DNA of 64,000 nucleotides, taken from positions 124,001 through 188,000 of the forward strand of contig JAFRYI010000008.1 of the NCBI GenBank assembly GCA_017437745.1, read 5' to 3'. Below the pieces are notes generated by a model that saw nothing but the letters and a program-made list of their open reading frames with translations, did no database searches and had not been told where the DNA came from. This DNA is from Bacillota bacterium (GTDB lineage Bacteria > Bacillota > Clostridia > Peptostreptococcales > Anaerovoracaceae). Made by a program: the position numbers and the translations under genes. Below are positions 7,853-19,435 of this stretch, one piece after another. The stretch's first letter is position 1, and every line of letters starts with the position of its first letter.

Positions 7853-9541
7853 CTATCCGGAAACAGCATTCATCAAGCTGTCTGATATACCTTTGGTATC
7901 CTCCGGATCCAATCTGCACACTTTTCTGTCGTAGGTAAAGATGCCGTTCGTCTCGTCCTCCACATCGGAGACCTGCGTGTATATCGATCCGCAGAGTCCC
8001 TGCTCAGCAAGCGGAACAAGCTGTTCCAGGTAGACTTTACGGAAAGCATCGATATACTCTTCCTTGCTTTTGAATAATTTATATCCGTAAGTTTTTTCGG
8101 TGTTATAACTGTGATCACCGATCTTGTATACATATCCGCCGAACTCGGAAAGGAACTGCGGTATATCCCTGCGTTTTCCGAGCTTCAGCTTTCCGAAGTA
8201 TATATGCAGACTGTCTACGTCCGTTTTCTTCTGATGGAACCATCCGCTGGTGGAATCTATCAGCCTGCGTGGATCGAGCGACTTTAGAACGTCGTAAGCC
8301 TTATCAGCTTCGAACTGCCCCCAGCCTTCGTTGAATATCGTCCAAAGGAGTATGCAGGGACAGTTGTAAAGATGTACCGCAGTCTTCTTCATGGAATCCA
8401 GAAAGATCTCCCTGGATCTTGTATCCGTATTTGTATGACTGTCGTTGATCTTCTTCAGACCAAGCGTCGGCCTCAGGGTATCCCTGCGGAAACTGTATAT
8501 TCCGTTGTTCACCATGTCCTGGAAAACGATCATGCCCAGACGGTCGCATTCGTAATAAAAGCGCAGAGGTTCTATCTTGATATGCTTCCTGAGCGTATTG
8601 AAACCAAGCGCCTTGAGCGCCTGAATGTCACTTGCGTACATTTCCGGTGAAGCCGGAGTATATATGCCGTCGCTGAAATATCCCTGGTCCAGCAGACCGT
8701 TGAAATAATATGGCTTTCCGTTAAGACAGATCCTGGGTATTCCGTTAACGGTCTCTGCTGAAACGGTCCGCAGCGCGAAATAAGACTCCGCTTCGTCTTC
8801 TCCGCTCGTTACGGTAAATCTGTACAGATACGGATCCTCCGGAGTCCAGTACCTGGGCGATGCGGGTACAAGTCTGGCGAAGCCGTCTTCGAACTTCTGC
8901 TCCCTGCCCTCGAAATAAACGGTTCCTTCGGAAACACCGTAAACATGTATGTCCGCGCCTTTTAGATCAGCGTCTATACGTATTCCGGTTATGTGATCAT
9001 CCGGAACGGGTTCCAGCCATACAGTCTGCCATATGCCGCTGACAGGAGTGTACCACATTCCTCCCCTGTCCTTCTTCTGCTTTCCGTAAGGATACTGCGT
9101 GGAAAGATCGTTTACGGCAATAACGGTCAGCAGATTGTCGCCGCCTTTTACAAAGTCAGTAATATCGGCGGAGAACGGCAGATAACCGTTATCGTTCTTC
9201 GCGACTGTGGATCCGTTTACAAGAACATCGCAGCTCCTGCTGACGGCGCCGAAATGCAGCATGATCCTTCCGCTCCAGTTTTCAGGAATACGGAAAGATC
9301 TCTCGTAGCGCATCCTTTTTCCGTACTCTAACCTGCCTTCGTAACCGGATAACAGACTTTCCGGGCAAAACGGAACAAGTATGCTCTCCTGCGCCTCTCC
9401 TTCGAAGCAGAACGACCATTCTCCGTTCAGGCACAGCCAGTTCTTCCTGACAAGCTGAGGTCTGGGATACTCGTTCCAGGGAGTGCCTTTCAGCGTTTCG
9501 CCTTCGGCCGTATATAGTTTTTTCGGGGTGAACTGCTTCAT
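7853..9541 (-). CDS. Glycoside hydrolase family 2 protein
   Basis: 562-residue cytoplasmic glycosidase with the GH2 layout: an N-terminal jelly-roll sugar-binding domain (NGEWSFCF to about 170), an Ig-like domain and a TIM barrel from about 270. In the barrel, E405 in WTIFNEGWGQ is the expected acid/base and E466 in FLSEFGGY the expected nucleophile. There is no signal peptide, so the substrate must be imported. Specificity (galactoside, glucuronide, mannoside or other) cannot be read from the sequence. At 562 residues it is close to the short beta-glucuronidase type and far shorter than LacZ. Its ATG overlaps the MFS stop codon by one base (TAATG), so the two are translationally coupled. Confidence 0.88.
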   Translation of the reverse strand: MKQFTPKKLYTAEGETLKGTPWNEYPRPQLVRKNWLCLNGEWSFCFEGEAQESILVPFCPESLLSGYEGRLEYGKRMRYERSFRIPENWSGRIMLHFGAVSRSCDVLVNGSTVAKNDNGYLPFSADITDFVKGGDNLLTVIAVNDLSTQYPYGKQKKDRGGMWYTPVSGIWQTVWLEPVPDDHITGIRIDADLKGADIHVYGVSEGTVYFEGREQKFEDGFARLVPASPRYWTPEDPYLYRFTVTSGEDEAESYFALRTVSAETVNGIPRICLNGKPYYFNGLLDQGYFSDGIYTPASPEMYASDIQALKALGFNTLRKHIKIEPLRFYYECDRLGMIVFQDMVNNGIYSFRRDTLRPTLGLKKINDSHTNTDTRSREIFLDSMKKTAVHLYNCPCILLWTIFNEGWGQFEADKAYDVLKSLDPRRLIDSTSGWFHQKKTDVDSLHIYFGKLKLGKRRDIPQFLSEFGGYVYKIGDHSYNTEKTYGYKLFKSKEEYIDAFRKVYLEQLVPLAEQGLCGSIYTQVSDVEDETNGIFTYDRKVCRLDPEDTKGISDSLMNAVSG

Positions 9542-10863
9542 TAGCGCTCCGCCGCCTTTACCGTTTTTCTGTTTTTCAGAATAACTACTATGTAGATGAA
9601 AAGGACGACAAGAACCGCAAACGCTGTCAGGAAAATGATGTTGCTTGGCAGGAACGACTGAGTTCCGTCGCTGTTGGTGATCATCTCCGCGTCCTTAAGC
9701 ACAGCGGCGCCTATGGCAGGACCAACAACTCCGGGAATAAGCACCTGTGCTATTATCCTGAGTCCCTGGAACCTTCCGGCCATGTGCTCCGGCGTTTCGT
9801 TCCTTATCTTCGTGCCGAACACAGCCATTCCCGACAGATATCCGCTCATCATAAGAAGCGAACCGACGAATACCGGGATCTTCATTGCGAGGCCGTGAGC
9901 ATCGATAACTCCGGGGAAAACGAACAGCAGAACATAACCTAGCCCGAGCATTCCCATGGACGGATAGATCATGCGTTCGAAACCGTATCTGTCGATAAGC
10001 TTTCCGTAAAGCGCAGTTACGACTGCAGCGAGTATTATCGCGGGGGCCATTATCAGAACGTAATCGCTCATCCCCAGAGTCTTCTCGTAATAGATAATAA
10101 GATAAGGCATGAACACCTGTATCGAAATGCCGAAGACGACGAATCCAATAAGCGTAGTGTAAAGGCTCTTATTGGCTTTTACTACCGAAGGTCTGAAACC
10201 GTAAAATATGGTCTGCATGTAGCCCGGCTCGTCAGGTCTCTTCGCGGGCGCGTCCTCCACTATCAGGAAGCCGAGAAGACCTACGACAAGAACGACAGCT
10301 CCGATCACTATATATATAGTGGTCCAGCTCTCCGCCTTGTCCAGATCGAATCCCATGAATCCACCGAACACTACAAGTATCGCTACAAGAGGCATCATTG
10401 AATTGATGCCTTCCGCGGCGCCGCGGTTCGTTTCGTCTGTCCTGTCCGTAAGCCACGCGTTGTAAGCCGCGTCGTTTGCGGTCGAACCGAAGAAAGTCAT
10501 TACGCAGTCAAGGATGATCACTATTGTAACTGCCGTTGCGGCCGTTACTGCGGCCGCTCCGAACCATGAAGACAGTATGTCCAGTCTTACGAAAGCGAAC
10601 GCGATTATGGATACGCCCCAAAGAATGTAACCGAGGCACATGAATATCCTGCGCCTCTGGACCCTGTCTGAAAGCGCACCTATGAATATCGTCGTAAGAG
10701 TAGCCGCAACCGCGCTGGCCTCCACCATAAGAGAGATGTCCGCAGCGGAAGCGTTGAACATCTTGTAGATGAAGACGTTGAAATACATGTTCTCGACCAC
10801 CCAGGCGACCTGTCCGGTCAGAGAGAAGATTATCAGCGCAAGATAGAATTTCTTCTTATTCAT
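9541..10863 (-). CDS. MFS transporter, probable sugar or glycoside permease
   Basis: About 440 residues with roughly twelve hydrophobic segments. The loop GALSDRVQRRR after segment 2 is the MFS motif A, and a related YGKLIDRYGFERM appears in the second half. Start: the ATG at 10863 begins the conserved MNKKKFYLAL; the frame stays open to a TTG at 10965, but that extension is hydrophilic and crosses a perfect hairpin. The ribosome site AAAAAAGG lies unusually close to the ATG. Coupling to the GH2 gene suggests it imports the glycoside that enzyme cleaves. The substrate is unknown. Confidence 0.82.
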   Translation of the reverse strand: MNKKKFYLALIIFSLTGQVAWVVENMYFNVFIYKMFNASAADISLMVEASAVAATLTTIFIGALSDRVQRRRIFMCLGYILWGVSIIAFAFVRLDILSSWFGAAAVTAATAVTIVIILDCVMTFFGSTANDAAYNAWLTDRTDETNRGAAEGINSMMPLVAILVVFGGFMGFDLDKAESWTTIYIVIGAVVLVVGLLGFLIVEDAPAKRPDEPGYMQTIFYGFRPSVVKANKSLYTTLIGFVVFGISIQVFMPYLIIYYEKTLGMSDYVLIMAPAIILAAVVTALYGKLIDRYGFERMIYPSMGMLGLGYVLLFVFPGVIDAHGLAMKIPVFVGSLLMMSGYLSGMAVFGTKIRNETPEHMAGRFQGLRIIAQVLIPGVVGPAIGAAVLKDAEMITNSDGTQSFLPSNIIFLTAFAVLVVLFIYIVVILKNRKTVKAAER

Positions 10864-10880
10864 CCTTTTTTCTCTAAAGA

Positions 10881-10910
10881 CGTCTGCCGCTTTGGGAAAA
10901 GCGGCAGACG
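10881..10910 (-). promoter_or_regulatory. Perfect hairpin just upstream of the MFS gene
   Basis: A 13-bp perfect stem (10881-10893 with 10898-10910, four-base loop GGGA on plus) lies between the PI-PLC-like gene and the MFS gene, ending 17 bases before the MFS ATG. It lacks a U-run on either strand, so it is not a standard terminator. It could stabilise one end of a processed mRNA or control MFS translation. Confidence 0.5.
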
Positions 10911-10969
10911 ATTGATCTTCGATCGTATCCGGGCCTGCTGTTGAACAGTCCGGATACATATTCAATTAA

Positions 10970-11971
10970 CTACTTAAAGTTCAATTCGTAAACGTGCTGG
11001 GCAAGGAGCGGATTGGAGAAGTCCTGTATGATCCATACGGGAGCGTATCCGGAGATGTCCTCCGCCAGGAAGTTCTTGTTCAGTGTCTTTGCCTGATCGT
11101 AGGGATGATCGAACTTGAGCGAACCGGCGCTGCTGAGGAAGCTCACCTTAAGATCGGCCTTCTCCGTCGTGGAGAATTCGAGGCCTGCGATGAAAGCCTT
11201 CCACTTATTCTTGACGGTGTACTTATATCTGTCCTGAACGATCAGCTTGTAATTATCCTGCTGCTCAACGACGGCATGCAGAGTCTTGTCCTCCTTGCTG
11301 CCCTGATCGGCCCAGAAGTACTGGATGCCGGATTTCTTTCCGTATTTGTTGGCATCCTCGTAGCGGCGCATCAGAACGAGCTTGCCGCGGCATTCGGCCA
11401 TCCTCGGGATAGTGTCGCTCAGATACCAGCGGTCGGCGTCCTTCTCGATGTATTCATGCAGGAGCTGCTGGAAGGATGCGACGTCTTCGCCCTGCTCCAT
11501 CTTAACCGCAAAGACTATGGTCTCCGTAGGATTGCTCTCCAGGAAGCTGTAGCACATTGAAAGCACGGAGTCCAGCTTCAGAGGATCGGACCATACCAGA
11601 TTGCCCACCTTACATTTGCAGGAACCGTGGAAAAGGTTGAGGCTTCTGTTGCCCTCTTTGTCCGTCACTTCACCCAGACGGATGTCCAGATACCGGTATC
11701 CGTCCTTAAGCTGCAGAGATATCGGCGAAGCCTGGCACTGTGAGAAATACCTGAGATCGCAGAACTGCGTTCCGCTGTCGTTGGTTCCGGGCAGATAAAC
11801 GTCTGCTATGGATACGTCGTCTCCGAGACGCGCCATCCAGTTGCTGGAACCTTCGACCGTTACGTTAGTCCTTTTGATCGACAGCGGTTCGAGCGCGTAA
11901 TACAGCAGCAGAGCCAGAGCTATGCAAAGGATGCCTCGTATGATCATGAACACTATGGATTTTGTTTTCAT
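10970..11971 (-). CDS. Membrane-anchored PI-PLC-like phosphodiesterase domain protein
   Basis: 333-residue protein with one N-terminal hydrophobic segment (about 7-28) and an extracellular domain resembling the PI-specific phospholipase C X-box barrel. PGTNDSGT at 61-68 matches the family PGTHDSGT motif, but the first catalytic His is Asn64. The YRYLDIRL strand (93-100) and NLFHGSC with His115, in the place of the second catalytic His, are kept. In characterised bacterial PI-PLCs both histidines are needed, so this protein may have altered chemistry or only bind ligand. An AGAGGTG site precedes the ATG. It lies 32 bases after the AlkD-like gene and upstream of the MFS and GH2 genes. Confidence 0.75.
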   Translation of the reverse strand: MKTKSIVFMIIRGILCIALALLLYYALEPLSIKRTNVTVEGSSNWMARLGDDVSIADVYLPGTNDSGTQFCDLRYFSQCQASPISLQLKDGYRYLDIRLGEVTDKEGNRSLNLFHGSCKCKVGNLVWSDPLKLDSVLSMCYSFLESNPTETIVFAVKMEQGEDVASFQQLLHEYIEKDADRWYLSDTIPRMAECRGKLVLMRRYEDANKYGKKSGIQYFWADQGSKEDKTLHAVVEQQDNYKLIVQDRYKYTVKNKWKAFIAGLEFSTTEKADLKVSFLSSAGSLKFDHPYDQAKTLNKNFLAEDISGYAPVWIIQDFSNPLLAQHVYELNFK

Positions 11972-12003
11972 TTTTCACCTCTTGATATTCCCGAAAGACT
12001 CTG

Positions 12004-12686
12004 TCATTTACGTTTGAGAGTCTTAAGATATTCTTTTGTTTCAGATGATATGCGGCGGCTCTCGACGGCTTTTTGTACGGCCTTGTTGTTCGTCCAGGCG
12101 TCAAGTCTGCCGTTCTCCAGGAACGGTATGACCGCATCGTACTGCTTGGCCAGCGCCGTGGCGAAGTACCACGCTCGCATCATATTAACATAATATTCTT
12201 CTGAACGGATATCCGCAACTGTTTCCGCGTGTTCCGTCTTAAAGTCTTCGTCAAGAAAATGCTGCATCAGCATGCCTATCCCGAATCTTACGGAATAAGT
12301 CTCACCGGACGCGATCCATTTGGTCGCTCGTTCCTCAAGTTCTTTTTTGATCTTTCTGAAAGCTTTGGGAGAAAGCTGGTCGCACGTAGCCCAATTATCA
12401 ATGTAAGGAAGAAAACGTTCGGTAAGAGCAAGGCATTTCTCAGGATCTTTTTCTTCGGATAATATAAACGCGTGAAGCTGGTCTTCGTCAAAGTATTTAT
12501 GAGGAAGATCGTTCAAAAACTCCGCCGTATCCCCTGTTTTATATAAGCGTTTGGCTAGATCCTTAAGCTGCGGCGTGCGGACACCTATCATCCTGTCTTT
12601 AGGAACCGATGGAATAAGGCCGGCCTGAAATTCTCTGTATTTACCGTCGCTCAGTATAAACAGCTCGCTGCGAATGTCAGTTATCT

Positions 12687-12690
<4 letters not shown>
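12004..12690 (-). CDS. DNA alkylation repair protein, AlkD-like
   Basis: 228-residue all-helical protein of the AlkC/AlkD HEAT-repeat superfamily, whose characterised members remove positively charged N3- and N7-alkylpurines without flipping the base. The stretch GVRTPQLKDLAKRL near residue 36 and the NWATCDQLSPKAF helix are typical, as is WYFATALAKQYD in the C-terminal half. Substrate range cannot be judged. The start codon overlaps the rlmD stop by four bases, so it is coupled to that gene. Confidence 0.85.
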
Positions 12691-15062
<2,372 letters not shown>

Positions 15063-15120
15063 TGGAAACGAGTCTGCATGAAAAACAGAGCACCTATGTT
15101 CTCCTGCGAAGTTCTAAGTG

Positions 15121-15149
15121 TTCCAACAAGCAACGGTTTTTGTTATAAT
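15121..15149 (+). promoter_or_regulatory. Promoter of the MmgE/PrpD gene
   Basis: An extended -10 (TGTTATAAT, 15141-15149) with a weak TTCCAA -35 at 15121-15126 and 17-base spacing. An AAGGAG ribosome site follows just before the ATG at 15197. Confidence 0.55.
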
Positions 15150-15196
15150 TAAAAAAGCTACAGATCAATCAATGTTTTCTGAACGAAGGAGACGAA

Positions 15197-16585
15197 ATGG
15201 ATATCTCAAGAAAACTGGCAGAGTTCGCGGCGAACACACGCTACGAGGACATTCCCGCGGAAGTAATAGAAGTTGAAAAGCGCTCGATACTGGATAACAT
15301 TGCCATAATCAGCGGAGGTGTTAACGGGGACGGATGCCGCGAGTTCGTAGAATTCGCCGAAGAGATGGCAGCCGGAGGCAAAGGCGAAGCTACCCTTCTC
15401 GGTTACGGCAAAAAGCTTCCCGCTATATGGGCCGCGTTCGCAAACGCGTCGATGGTCATGGCCCTGGATTTTTCCGATACTTCACAGACAGCTACGATCC
15501 ACCCGAACACTTCCACGTTTACGGTAAGCCTTGCACTGGCGGAAAAGCTTGGCGGTATATCCGGAAAGGACTTCATAGCCGCGATGGTCTGCGGTTCCGA
15601 AGTAGCCTGCAGACTTGCTCGCGCAACGGTCGCGTCGAGATTTGCTTCCTACGGTTTCTACATGCCTCCGGTATTCACTTCGTTCGGCGCAACAGCCGCT
15701 GCGTGCAAGCTGCTGGGACTTAACGCGGATCAGATAATAGACGCATGGAGCCTCAACCTGTCTCAGTACGTATGCAGCTCCGAACTTACCAAAAACAAGG
15801 AGACGCCCATACGTTCCGTAAGAGAGGCTTTCGGCGCGAATTCCGCCCTTTCCTCCGCGCTTCTTGCGGCCAAAGGGATCAAAGGATTCAAGGATCCGTT
15901 CGAAGGTGAACAGGGATTCTACAAAGCGTATTTCCAGAGCGATTACGATCCCGAACCCGTTCTCAGGGATCTCGGTACAAGATGGGAAGCGCAGAATCTT
16001 GTATTCAAGCCCTGGCCCTGCTGCATGGGTAATCACGGCTGCATAAACGCCGCCATGAACATAATGAAGGCCAACGACATCAGGCCGGAGGACATTACGG
16101 ATCTTATCGCGGAATCCACCGGTACTTCCAGAGTAGTACTGGAACCGGTCGAAGACAAAAAGAGGCCTAAGAACGCCATCAACGCCAAATACAGCATGCC
16201 CTACACGGTATCTACAGCCATTATTGACGGAGAAGTGACCCTGGCGAGCTTCGATCAGGATAAACTGACCAGACCGGACGTACTGGCGCTTGCGGATAAG
16301 TTCAGCTATACGCTCAACACCGACTGGGACAAGGATCCGGAGATGAAGACAGCCGGCAGGCTTACGATCAAGACAAAGGACGGCAGGAGCTATACCGAAC
16401 TGGTTACCAAGACTCTGGGCAATCCTCTGAATCCCATGACAGACGAATCTTTCGCGGCTAAATTCCATTCCTGCATGGACCTTGCAGTCGCGCCCAGGAC
16501 CAGAGAGCAGCAGGATCAGATAATGGAACATGTAAAGGCGCTCGAAACGATCGACGACATGAGAAGCATAGCGGAGATGCTGTAA
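15197..16585 (+). CDS. MmgE/PrpD family protein (hydrolyase-like)
   Basis: 462-residue member of the MmgE/PrpD fold, which includes 2-methylcitrate dehydratase and cis-aconitate decarboxylase. The N-terminal helical domain has SILDNIA and the ALDFSDTSQTATIHPNT region, which corresponds to the active-site DDxxxxxxxHP segment. The KPWPCCMGNHGCINAA stretch (about residues 274-289) matches the conserved KPYPxCxxxH motif. Substrate cannot be assigned: no prpC, prpB or acn lies in the window, so a full methylcitrate cycle is not supported here. It faces a tricarboxylate transporter operon across a terminator pair, which makes an organic acid a reasonable guess. Confidence 0.85.
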   Translation: MDISRKLAEFAANTRYEDIPAEVIEVEKRSILDNIAIISGGVNGDGCREFVEFAEEMAAGGKGEATLLGYGKKLPAIWAAFANASMVMALDFSDTSQTATIHPNTSTFTVSLALAEKLGGISGKDFIAAMVCGSEVACRLARATVASRFASYGFYMPPVFTSFGATAAACKLLGLNADQIIDAWSLNLSQYVCSSELTKNKETPIRSVREAFGANSALSSALLAAKGIKGFKDPFEGEQGFYKAYFQSDYDPEPVLRDLGTRWEAQNLVFKPWPCCMGNHGCINAAMNIMKANDIRPEDITDLIAESTGTSRVVLEPVEDKKRPKNAINAKYSMPYTVSTAIIDGEVTLASFDQDKLTRPDVLALADKFSYTLNTDWDKDPEMKTAGRLTIKTKDGRSYTELVTKTLGNPLNPMTDESFAAKFHSCMDLAVAPRTREQQDQIMEHVKALETIDDMRSIAEML

Positions 16586-16662
16586 GATCATAAACCGACA
16601 TCGAACTCATATAATGCTTTTTTCGCTGCGATAACCAATCTGTCAAAAAAAATACAGAACAA

Positions 16663-16691
16663 AAAAGCCCCGTTCCGACCACGGGGCTTTT
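16663..16691 (+). terminator. Terminator of the MmgE/PrpD gene
   Basis: Perfect 11-bp stem AAAAGCCCCGT (16663-16673) with ACGGGGCTTTT (16681-16691), seven-base loop. Confidence 0.85.
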
Positions 16692-16700
16692 AAGTACAAG

Positions 16701-16731
16701 AAAAGACCCGCCGTTTCCGACGGGCCTTTTT
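16701..16731 (-). terminator. Terminator of the tct operon
   Basis: Stem of about ten pairs with one mismatch (16701-16710 with 16721-16730) flanked by A- and T-runs, placed just beyond the tctC stop. With the preceding hairpin it insulates two convergent genes. Confidence 0.75.
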
Positions 16732-16752
16732 GAGTATCAAGTGTACAGCGAA

Positions 16753-17826
16753 TTACTTACCTTCGATCTCTCTGATGACGGGCTCGAGTCTCTGCCATTC
16801 TTTCTGAATGTCTTCGCTCGGCCAGGTGTAGTACTTGGAAGTACCGCCGTTTACTCTCTGTCTCTTGTAGAAGGACGCGTCGTCGTCGGACTTCTCAACG
16901 GTTCCGAGCTTGTCGCAGACTTCCTTGATCTGCTTAACGACTTCTGCGGGAACTTCTGCTCTGCAGATGATAGCGGTGGTGTTAGGAACGTTGTACTGCT
17001 CTGCCTTTTCCTTGCCGAATACGTCGAGGAGGGTCGGAACCTTAGAGATGAGGTCGAGACCGTTGGTGGACGCATCATAGTAGCTGAAATCGTTGTCAGC
17101 ACGGCAGTTGATGATCGCCTTATACTTGTCGGGCTGCTGCAGATACTTAGCTGCGGAAGTCTCGTCGAAGATGGCGATGTTGATGCTCTTGTTAGCCGGG
17201 TCTATACCGGTCTTAACGGAGTCGGAAGTAGCCGGGGTCCAGTGAACATACTTGCTGAGTCCGGTCTGGTTGAACAGGGACTTAAGCTTGGTGGTCATGA
17301 TGGAACCGGCTCTGTCTGCTACGTTGACCTTGTCCGGGTTAGCCTTAGCGTAAGCTTCGAGCTCAGCCCAGTTGCTGTAAGGAGCGTCGGCCTGGGTGAT
17401 CAGCATGCATCCGGAATACGGATAAGGCTGGGTGAATCCGGTAACGATCTGGAACTTGGTCGTATCGAACGGAGCGTTTTTCCAGTCGCCCTTTACATAA
17501 CCGGTAAGAGCGTCGAGGCCTACTACCATAAGGGTGAGTCCGTCGGCATCTTCCTTCAGAAGCTTTTCAGCAAGGTTCCAGCCGTTGGCTGTCTTGTTGT
17601 ACTCAACTTCGGCTTTCTTTCCGGTCTGCTCGCGGATCCAGTCTGCCATAGTGGTAGCGTTGACAGCAGTCAGGGAACTCTCGTCATACGGGAAGAACAG
17701 AGTTACGTCTCCGTCCGGCCACTTGGGAGCTTCTGCCTGATTGTTGTTTCCGCCGCCGTTGTTTCCGCAGGCTGCAAGTCCGAACACCATTAACAGTGCA
17801 AGAACAAGTGCAATAACTTTCTTCAT
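16753..17826 (-). CDS. tctC: Tripartite tricarboxylate transporter substrate-binding lipoprotein
   Basis: 357-residue Bug/TctC-type solute-binding protein. The signal peptide ends in GLAAC, a lipobox with the acylated Cys at about 20, followed by a short Gly/Asn-rich linker. It therefore hangs from the outer face of the membrane and delivers an organic acid to the TctAB permease. The ATG at 17826 has AGGAGG at proper spacing; an upstream in-frame ATG at 17850 lies before that site. The sequence is divergent from proteobacterial TctC, so the ligand is unknown. It is last in the tctB-tctA-tctC operon, 69 bases after tctA. Confidence 0.85.
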   Translation of the reverse strand: MKKVIALVLALLMVFGLAACGNNGGGNNNQAEAPKWPDGDVTLFFPYDESSLTAVNATTMADWIREQTGKKAEVEYNKTANGWNLAEKLLKEDADGLTLMVVGLDALTGYVKGDWKNAPFDTTKFQIVTGFTQPYPYSGCMLITQADAPYSNWAELEAYAKANPDKVNVADRAGSIMTTKLKSLFNQTGLSKYVHWTPATSDSVKTGIDPANKSINIAIFDETSAAKYLQQPDKYKAIINCRADNDFSYYDASTNGLDLISKVPTLLDVFGKEKAEQYNVPNTTAIICRAEVPAEVVKQIKEVCDKLGTVEKSDDDASFYKRQRVNGGTSKYYTWPSEDIQKEWQRLEPVIREIEGK

Positions 17827-17895
17827 TGTGTTTCCTCCTGTAAAGTACACTATGATACTATTTCAAACCCGGAGATCCGGAGTTTGTTGATGTGA

Positions 17896-19425
17896 TCAAT
17901 CCTCTAACTCAGCGGCCTGTTTTCTGGCCTTGTCGTTCTTGGACTGCTTACCCTTCTTGAGTATCGGGGAAAGTATTCCGTATATGAGAACGAGAGTTCC
18001 GACGACTATGAATACGCAGGATATCGGCCTGGTGAAGAACATCTTCGCGCCGTTTACGTCCGCTGCGAAGCCCATTCTGAGGTTCTCTTCGAGCATGGGA
18101 GCAAGAATGAACGCCATCAGGAACGGGAGGCTGGAGATGCCGAACACATCCATCAGAATGGCCATGATGCAGCTTACCAGCATTACGATCATGCTGAAGA
18201 AGTTCCTCTGAGCCATGTAAGCGCCCGTGAGAGCGAGCACTACAACGATGCTGTACAGATAGTGATACGGGATCTTCAGCAGAGCCGGGAACGTAGGCAT
18301 TCCTATGGTCTCGTAGAGTATTACTACTACTGCGGAAAGGAAGGCCGCGGTGAACAGCGTGTAAACGATGGTCGGGTTCTCTCTCATGAGCATCGGGCTG
18401 GCCTCGATGTTCTTCATGAGCAGCGCCTGCAGGAACTGTACGCACGAAGCGTCTCCCGGAATACCGAGAGCTATCAGCGGTATCAGCGCGCCTCCGATGG
18501 CGGAGTTCTTGGCTGTCTCACCTGCAATGACGCCCATGATCTCGCCCTTGCCCCACTTGGACTTATCCTTGGCGAGCATGTTCTCCGTGGAGTAAGCCAT
18601 GATGGAAGCTACAGGACCGCCGAGTCCGGGCAGGAAGCCTATTACAAGGCCTATTATCCATGCGCGGATGAAGCCCAGGAAGTTGTGACCGAGGTCCTTG
18701 CCGGGCCATCTGTACCGGCCTACTTTGACGTCCACCTTCCTTGCTTTCTCACCTCTGGCGTATTCGAGGATGATTATACGTCCGGCGAAGAGTCCGAGCA
18801 TTACCGGGATAAGGTTGATCTTATCGCGGAACTGCATGATGTTGAAGAATATGAACCTGTTGGTTCCGTCGAGCTTTTCGGTACCGATGCTCGCTACGAA
18901 GAGAGCGAGACCTGCGCCGAACAGTCCCTTGGCAAGGTTGCCCTTGGAAAGACCTATTACCATGAGTATCGCGCAGTAGCAAAGAGCTGCGTACTCCCAG
19001 TAATAGAGCCTTACTGCCCAGGAAGCTATGGCCTTGCAGCAGAATACGGCAAGTATTACCGAAGGCAGAGTTCCCAGGAACGATACTGTTACCGATACGG
19101 ACAACGGCCGTACCGGATCGCCCTGTTTGGTGAACTCATAACCATCCCATACAGTCGTCAGTGAAGATGAAGTACCCGGTATGCCCAGAAGTATGGAACC
19201 TATGCAGCCGCCGCTCATGGATCCTATTACTATGGAGATGAACAGCGCCATGGTCATGGCCGGGTTAAGTTTATAAGAGATGGGAAGAAGTACTACGATA
19301 AGAGTACTGCTTCCGAGTCCGGGGATGGCGCCGAGTATAACGCCGGCGAGGGATCCCAGAACAACGTAGATGATGCCCTGTACAGTCAGGAGACCTTTTA
19401 GAGCTTCAAGAAAATGTACACCCAT
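17896..19425 (-). CDS. tctA: Tripartite tricarboxylate transporter large permease
   Basis: About 509 residues of mostly membrane-spanning sequence, the TctA (DUF112) family. The N-terminal GLGSSTLIVVLLPISYKL and the central GFLPGLGGPVASIMAY are the two related Gly/Pro-rich signatures of the pseudo-symmetric halves. It forms the secondary-active transport channel with TctB, fed by TctC. The ATG at 19425 follows AGGAGG; the frame extends further upstream into tctB but without support. A Lys-rich tail closes the protein. Confidence 0.92.
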   Translation of the reverse strand: MGVHFLEALKGLLTVQGIIYVVLGSLAGVILGAIPGLGSSTLIVVLLPISYKLNPAMTMALFISIVIGSMSGGCIGSILLGIPGTSSSLTTVWDGYEFTKQGDPVRPLSVSVTVSFLGTLPSVILAVFCCKAIASWAVRLYYWEYAALCYCAILMVIGLSKGNLAKGLFGAGLALFVASIGTEKLDGTNRFIFFNIMQFRDKINLIPVMLGLFAGRIIILEYARGEKARKVDVKVGRYRWPGKDLGHNFLGFIRAWIIGLVIGFLPGLGGPVASIMAYSTENMLAKDKSKWGKGEIMGVIAGETAKNSAIGGALIPLIALGIPGDASCVQFLQALLMKNIEASPMLMRENPTIVYTLFTAAFLSAVVVILYETIGMPTFPALLKIPYHYLYSIVVVLALTGAYMAQRNFFSMIVMLVSCIMAILMDVFGISSLPFLMAFILAPMLEENLRMGFAADVNGAKMFFTRPISCVFIVVGTLVLIYGILSPILKKGKQSKNDKARKQAAELED

Positions 19426-19435
19426 TACAGCCTCC

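Noticed and set aside
10864..10965. Upstream TTG start for the MFS gene adding 34 residues
   Set aside because: The extension is hydrophilic, is not seen in MFS proteins and is coded across the perfect hairpin.
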